A stretch of 8,085 nt of DNA from Candidatus Sodaliphilus limicaballi (lineage in GTDB: Bacteria; Bacteroidota; Bacteroidia; Bacteroidales; Muribaculaceae). The notes beneath the pieces were generated by a model that worked only from the letters and a program-made list of their open reading frames with translations, made no database searches and was not told the DNA's origin. The translations under genes and the position numbers were made by a program. Position 1 is the stretch's first letter, and each line of letters begins with the position of its first letter. Shown piece after piece: positions 5,401 to 8,085 of the stretch. The stretch is from assembly GCA_018065815.1 (NCBI GenBank), contig JAGHSP010000257.1, forward strand, positions 1-8,085, read 5' to 3'.

Positions 5401-7224
5401 ATGACCGACGAACTGAAACTAAAATTAAGTCTTCTCCCGGAGTGCCCTGGGGTGTATCGCTATTTCAACAGAGATGGCGTGATAATCTATGTGGGAAAAG
5501 CCAAGAACTTAAAACGTCGTGTCAATTCTTATTTCAACCGCGAGCACCAGGTGTATCGCACTAGTGTCCTGGTGAAGCACATCGTAGACTTGCAGTACAC
5601 GGTTGTCAACACCGAGGAAGAAGCTCTGGATTTGGAGAACAGCCTTATCAAGGAATTTCAGCCTCACTACAATGTGCTGCTCAAGGACGACAAGAGTTAC
5701 CCGTGGATATGCGTGACCAAGGAACTTTACCCGCGGGTCTATATCACACGCGACAAACTGAAAAGAGGGGCGAAGTATTACGGGCCATACCCAAAGACCG
5801 AAGTTGCCAAAGCGCTCGTGGATACCTTGCGCAAATTGTTTCCCTTGCGCACGTGCCAGCACAATGTTTCACGTGAAACGATTGACGGGCTGAAACACCG
5901 CTTGTGCTTGCAGTATCACATCAAGAACTGCGAGGGTTGCTGCCGCGGACTTGTGTCGCCCGAGAAGTATGGCGCTTATATAGATGAGGTGAGGCAAATC
6001 CTCAATGGCGATACCAAACAAGTGAGCGACTACCTGGTGGAACAGATGACATCGCTGGCGTCCCAATTAAAATTTGAAGAGGCTAACGAGTTGAAACGCA
6101 AGTATTTGCTCATGGAAAACTACCGTTCTCGCTCGGTTGTGGTGAGTCCCACGATACACAATGTGGACGCATTCAGCCTGCTGCGTGACGATAATTCGGT
6201 GTTTGTGAACTATATGCACGTGCGTAATGGTTCTGTGGTTCAGAGTCTTACGCTTGAATATAAACTGCAAGGCGCCGACGTTGATGCTGCCGACGAGTCG
6301 CTCATGGCGATGGCGGTGAGCGAAATCAGGACACGCTTTGCCGAGACCTACGAACGCGACCGCGTGCGCGAGATTCTGGTCAACGTGGTGCCCGATGTGG
6401 ACTTTGCCGGAGTGGAGTTTGTTGTCCCGCAGAAGGGCGACAAGCGCAAACTCCTGGCCATCTCGATGAAGAATGCCGAGCAGTACAAGACCGACAAACT
6501 CAAGATGATGGAGAAACTCAACCTCGAGCAACGCGTCACGCGCACTCTCACCACATTGCAGCGCGACTTCCATCTCACGGCGTTACCTCACCACATCGAG
6601 TGCTTCGACAACTCCAACATCAGCGGGTCGTCGCCCGTGGCGTCGTGCGTGGTGTTCCGTGATGGCAAACCGTTCAAGAAAGACTATCGCCATTTCAACA
6701 TCAAGACCGTTGAGGGACCCGATGATTTCGCCTCGATGCGCGAGGTGCTCACGCGCCGCTACACACGCTTGGTGGAGGAAGGCAAGGACTTGCCCCAGCT
6801 TGTGGTGCTTGATGGCGGCAAAGGCCAGTTGAGCGCCGCTGTGGAGGCTCTCGATGCCATCGGTCTGCGTGGCAAGATCTCGCTCATAGGCATTGCCAAG
6901 CGCCTTGACGAGATATATTTCCCCGGCGACAGCGTGCCGCTCTACATCGACAAGAACAGCGAGTCGCTCAAGGTGGTGCAGCGCCTGCGCGACGAGGCGC
7001 ATCGCTTTGCCATCACCTTCCACCGCAAGCAGCGCAGCAAGTCGCAGATTCATAGCGAACTTGATGATATTAAAGGTGTGGGCGATGTTACTAAGAAGTT
7101 GTTGCTCAGGCAGTTCAAGAGCGTGAAACGTCTGCGCGAGGCTACGCTCGAAGACGTTGCCGCAGTAGTGGGCCCCGCCAAGGCGAAACTGGTGGTAGAT
7201 GCGCTTGCCGAGGCCAAAGGATAA
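5401..7224 (+). CDS. uvrC: Excinuclease ABC subunit C (UvrC)
   Basis: A 607-residue UvrC, the dual-incision nuclease of nucleotide excision repair. Recruited by UvrB at a lesion, it cuts 3' and then 5' of the damage. The N-terminal GIY-YIG nuclease is visible as PGVY (16-19) and IYVGKAKNLKRR (29-40), with the probable metal-binding Glu at E79. Cysteines C152, C169, C177 and C181 match the conserved UvrC cluster described as an iron-sulfur site; C180 is an additional cysteine. The UVR (UvrB-interacting) motif lies at about 213-240. The RNase H-like nuclease domain has probable catalytic D403 (CFDNSN), D471 (LDGGKGQL) and H534 (DEAHRFA). Tandem helix-hairpin-helix motifs follow at IKGVG (557-561) and VVGPAKAK (589-596). 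The ATG at 5401 gives the normal N-terminus. Codons 155-160 contain a near-perfect parS sequence. Confidence 0.98.
   Translation: MTDELKLKLSLLPECPGVYRYFNRDGVIIYVGKAKNLKRRVNSYFNREHQVYRTSVLVKHIVDLQYTVVNTEEEALDLENSLIKEFQPHYNVLLKDDKSYPWICVTKELYPRVYITRDKLKRGAKYYGPYPKTEVAKALVDTLRKLFPLRTCQHNVSRETIDGLKHRLCLQYHIKNCEGCCRGLVSPEKYGAYIDEVRQILNGDTKQVSDYLVEQMTSLASQLKFEEANELKRKYLLMENYRSRSVVVSPTIHNVDAFSLLRDDNSVFVNYMHVRNGSVVQSLTLEYKLQGADVDAADESLMAMAVSEIRTRFAETYERDRVREILVNVVPDVDFAGVEFVVPQKGDKRKLLAISMKNAEQYKTDKLKMMEKLNLEQRVTRTLTTLQRDFHLTALPHHIECFDNSNISGSSPVASCVVFRDGKPFKKDYRHFNIKTVEGPDDFASMREVLTRRYTRLVEEGKDLPQLVVLDGGKGQLSAAVEALDAIGLRGKISLIGIAKRLDEIYFPGDSVPLYIDKNSESLKVVQRLRDEAHRFAITFHRKQRSKSQIHSELDDIKGVGDVTKKLLLRQFKSVKRLREATLEDVAAVVGPAKAKLVVDALAEAKG
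5865..5880. promoter_or_regulatory. parS-like site C inside uvrC (1 mismatch)
   Basis: TGTTTCACGTGAAACG matches parS at 15 of 16 positions, with only the last base differing. Its core, GTTTCACGTGAAAC (5866-5879), is a perfect 14-bp palindrome identical to the parS core. It is read in frame as NVSRET (UvrC 155-160), in the segment between the first two cluster cysteines, which varies between UvrC proteins and could tolerate it. ParB (Spo0J) dimers bind such sites and load as CTP-dependent clamps that spread along the DNA. This is the strongest parS candidate in the window. Confidence 0.7.
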
Positions 7225-7237
7225 ATTCCAGAGAATT

Positions 7238-7690
7238 ATGAGATTAGTAATACAACGAGTCAAGCAGGCGTCGGTCACGATAGACGGCGTGCTGCACAGT
7301 GAGATAGGGGAGGGGCTTATGGTCCTTGTGGGTGTTGCCGAGGGCGACACTGCCGACGATGTGAAATGGCTGGCGGCCAAGACTGCCGCTATGCGCATCT
7401 TTAATGATGATGCGGGCGTGATGAACCGCAGCGTGGTCGATGTTGGCGGCGAGGTGCTTGCTGTGAGCCAGTTCACGCTCACCGCTAGCACGCGCAAAGG
7501 CAACCGTCCGTCGTATATCCGTGCGGCAGGACACGAGCTTGCGGTGCCACTCTACGAGGCCTATTGCGAGCAGGTGCAGGCACTGGTGGGCCGAGAGGTG
7601 AAGCGTGGCATCTTCGGCGCCGACATGCAGGTAGCGCTCATCAACGACGGACCGGTGACCATCATCATCGACTCCCGCCTGCGCGAGTAA
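7238..7690 (+). CDS. dtd: D-aminoacyl-tRNA deacylase
   Basis: A 150-residue DTD protein that hydrolyses D-amino acids from mischarged tRNAs, a translation proofreading step. It also removes glycine from tRNA-Ala in family members studied. It is a cytosolic homodimer. The two active-site motifs are clear: SQFTL (77-81) and NDGPVT (136-141), whose Gly-Pro (138-139) forms the cross-subunit chiral filter. The N-terminal MRLVIQRVKQASV is typical. Length is normal for bacterial Dtd. I chose the ATG at 7238. An in-frame ATG at 7199 lies inside uvrC and would add 13 residues unlike the family. The gene begins 13 nt after the uvrC stop, so the two are almost certainly cotranscribed. Its stop codon is followed at once by a 9-nt tandem repeat. 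Confidence 0.97.
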   Translation: MRLVIQRVKQASVTIDGVLHSEIGEGLMVLVGVAEGDTADDVKWLAAKTAAMRIFNDDAGVMNRSVVDVGGEVLAVSQFTLTASTRKGNRPSYIRAAGHELAVPLYEAYCEQVQALVGREVKRGIFGADMQVALINDGPVTIIIDSRLRE

Positions 7691-7691
7691 C

Positions 7692-7736
7692 CTCCCGCAT
7701 CTCCCATAACTCCCATAACTCCCATAACTCCCACAG
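7692..7736. repeat. 9-nt tandem repeat (five units)
   Basis: CTCCCATAA is repeated exactly three times (7701-7727), flanked by a degenerate unit on each side: CTCCCGCAT (7692-7700) and CTCCCACAG (7728-7736). The array starts one base after the dtd stop codon. It is non-coding, and the period of 9 matches the small duplications at 412-479. Copy number probably varies by slippage. Confidence 0.85.
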
Positions 7737-7808
7737 AGATTGTTCCTTTTACTGAAAGAAATTATCCAGAATTAAAAGAAATTATTTTTTTCCCTCTCTG
7801 TGTTTTTT
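7732..7808 (+). terminator. Possible long-loop terminator after dtd
   Basis: CACAGAGA (7732-7739) is the exact complement of TCTCTGTG (7795-7802), which is followed directly by six T (7803-7808). The 8-bp stem encloses a 55-nt AT-rich loop, unusually long for an intrinsic terminator. The placement after the uvrC-dtd operon and the T-tract support the call. The loop length and low GC content weaken it. Within the loop, AAAGAAATTAT is directly repeated at 7755-7765 and 7775-7785. Confidence 0.35.
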
Positions 7809-7842
7809 ATAGGAAAGGAGCTAAAAAAAAACAAGAAAAACC

Positions 7843-7967
7843 GTTTTGCGAGCAATGTGTCTCTACGAGCCACTGATGCTTGTTGCGGCCTTGGCCTTAT
7901 GAGAACAAGTTCTCAACGCCCAGTCCCGCAACAATCATCACCCTGCGGGATTGCTTGCTCGCAAAAC
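7843..7967. repeat. 125-nt nested inverted-repeat element (structured RNA or MITE-like)
   Basis: Three stems nest inside one another. The outer arms GTTTTGCGAGCAA (7843-7855) and TTGCTCGCAAAAC (7955-7967) pair perfectly over 13 bp. The middle arms TGATGCTTGTTGCGG (7874-7888) and CCGCAACAATCATCA (7926-7940) pair at 14 of 15 positions. Inside lies GAGAAC-aa-GTTCTC (7901-7914). On the minus strand the outer stem is followed by GGTTTTTCTTG and a run of nine T, so a minus-strand transcript would end in a terminator-like form. It could be a small structured RNA, an elaborate terminator for a minus-strand gene to the right, or a dispersed palindromic element. I recognise no named family. Confidence 0.65.
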
Positions 7968-7983
7968 CAAAAAACACCGCTTC

Positions 7984-8015
7984 GCTGAAAAACAGATTAT
8001 TTTTATATTTTCAGC
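7984..8015. repeat. 8-bp inverted repeat GCTGAAAA/TTTTCAGC
   Basis: GCTGAAAA (7984-7991) pairs exactly with TTTTCAGC (8008-8015) around a 16-nt AT-rich loop. A second partial copy of the right arm, ATTTTCAG (8018-8025), could pair with the same left arm. There is no clean T-tract directly after it. Its role is unknown. Confidence 0.4.
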
Positions 8016-8032
8016 TTATTTTCAGTGTATTT

Positions 8033-8085
8033 CAAGCGCAGCGCCACCACCTAAATACGACCGAAGAGAAAAGGCGCTTCGCTTG
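8033..8085. repeat. Inverted repeat at the window edge
   Basis: CAAGCGCAGCGCC (8033-8045) pairs with GGCGCTTCGCTTG (8073-8085) at 12 of 13 positions, enclosing 27 nt. The right arm ends exactly at the window edge, so the stem may continue beyond it. It shares the CGCTTCGCT core with other parts of the two flanks. Confidence 0.5.

Larger units (their letters stand above)
7691..8085. other. Non-coding flank after dtd with repeats and structured element
   Basis: I find no credible gene in these 395 nt. A 62-codon plus-strand frame at 7800-7988 runs through strong inverted repeats and has no recognisable features. The stretch contains a 9-nt tandem repeat, a long-loop terminator candidate, an 11-bp direct repeat, a 125-nt nested inverted-repeat element and two further inverted repeats. 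The next gene lies outside the window, so its orientation is unknown. Confidence 0.6.

Noticed and set aside
7800..7988. 62-codon plus-strand frame after dtd
   Set aside because: It runs through the nested inverted-repeat element and its sequence is explained by that structure.
1..8085. CRISPR array, insertion sequence, prophage or defence system
   Set aside because: No spaced direct repeats of CRISPR type, no transposase, integrase or defence-like protein is present; all confident genes are housekeeping.

Overview
The window looks like a chromosomal housekeeping segment of a Bacteroidales bacterium (Bacteroides, Prevotella or Muribaculaceae-like). The evidence is fourfold. The MnmG, YbeY, Apt, UvrC and Dtd proteins carry residues I recognise from that order. 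The only clear promoter has the Bacteroidetes -7 form TAnnTTTG. No start codon has a strong Shine-Dalgarno sequence. The order ybeY-mnmG-apt-uvrC-dtd is one I recall from Bacteroidales. This assignment comes from memory of protein families, not from a search.

Layout. Positions 1-692 are non-coding, with a dense series of short perfect hairpins and small 9-nt tandem repeats. On the minus strand, an nfeD-like gene (2132-1689) is followed 42 nt later by an SPFH/stomatin gene (1646-693) and a clear intrinsic terminator (635-659). A divergent intergenic region (2133-2414) separates this pair from the plus-strand genes. ybeY (2415-2849) and mnmG (2852-4729) are 2 nt apart, and apt (4769-5302) follows after 39 nt and ends in a strong terminator (5320-5352). 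A second unit holds uvrC (5401-7224) and dtd (7238-7690), 13 nt apart. Positions 7691-8085 are non-coding, with a 9-nt tandem repeat, a weak terminator candidate, a 125-nt nested inverted-repeat element and a further inverted repeat cut by the window edge.

The plus-strand genes cover RNA maturation and translation quality (YbeY, MnmG, Dtd), purine salvage (Apt) and nucleotide excision repair (UvrC). The minus-strand pair is a membrane-organisation module.

The most interesting signal is outside gene function. Three sequences resembling parS, the ParB centromere site (TGTTTCACGTGAAACA), lie within about 5.2 kb. One inside uvrC (5865-5880) has a single mismatch, one between mnmG and apt (4738-4753) has two, and one just past the SPFH stop codon (676-691) has three. 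This suggests an origin-proximal ParB loading zone, although parA, parB and oriC are not in the window. The structured elements at both ends are the second point of interest.
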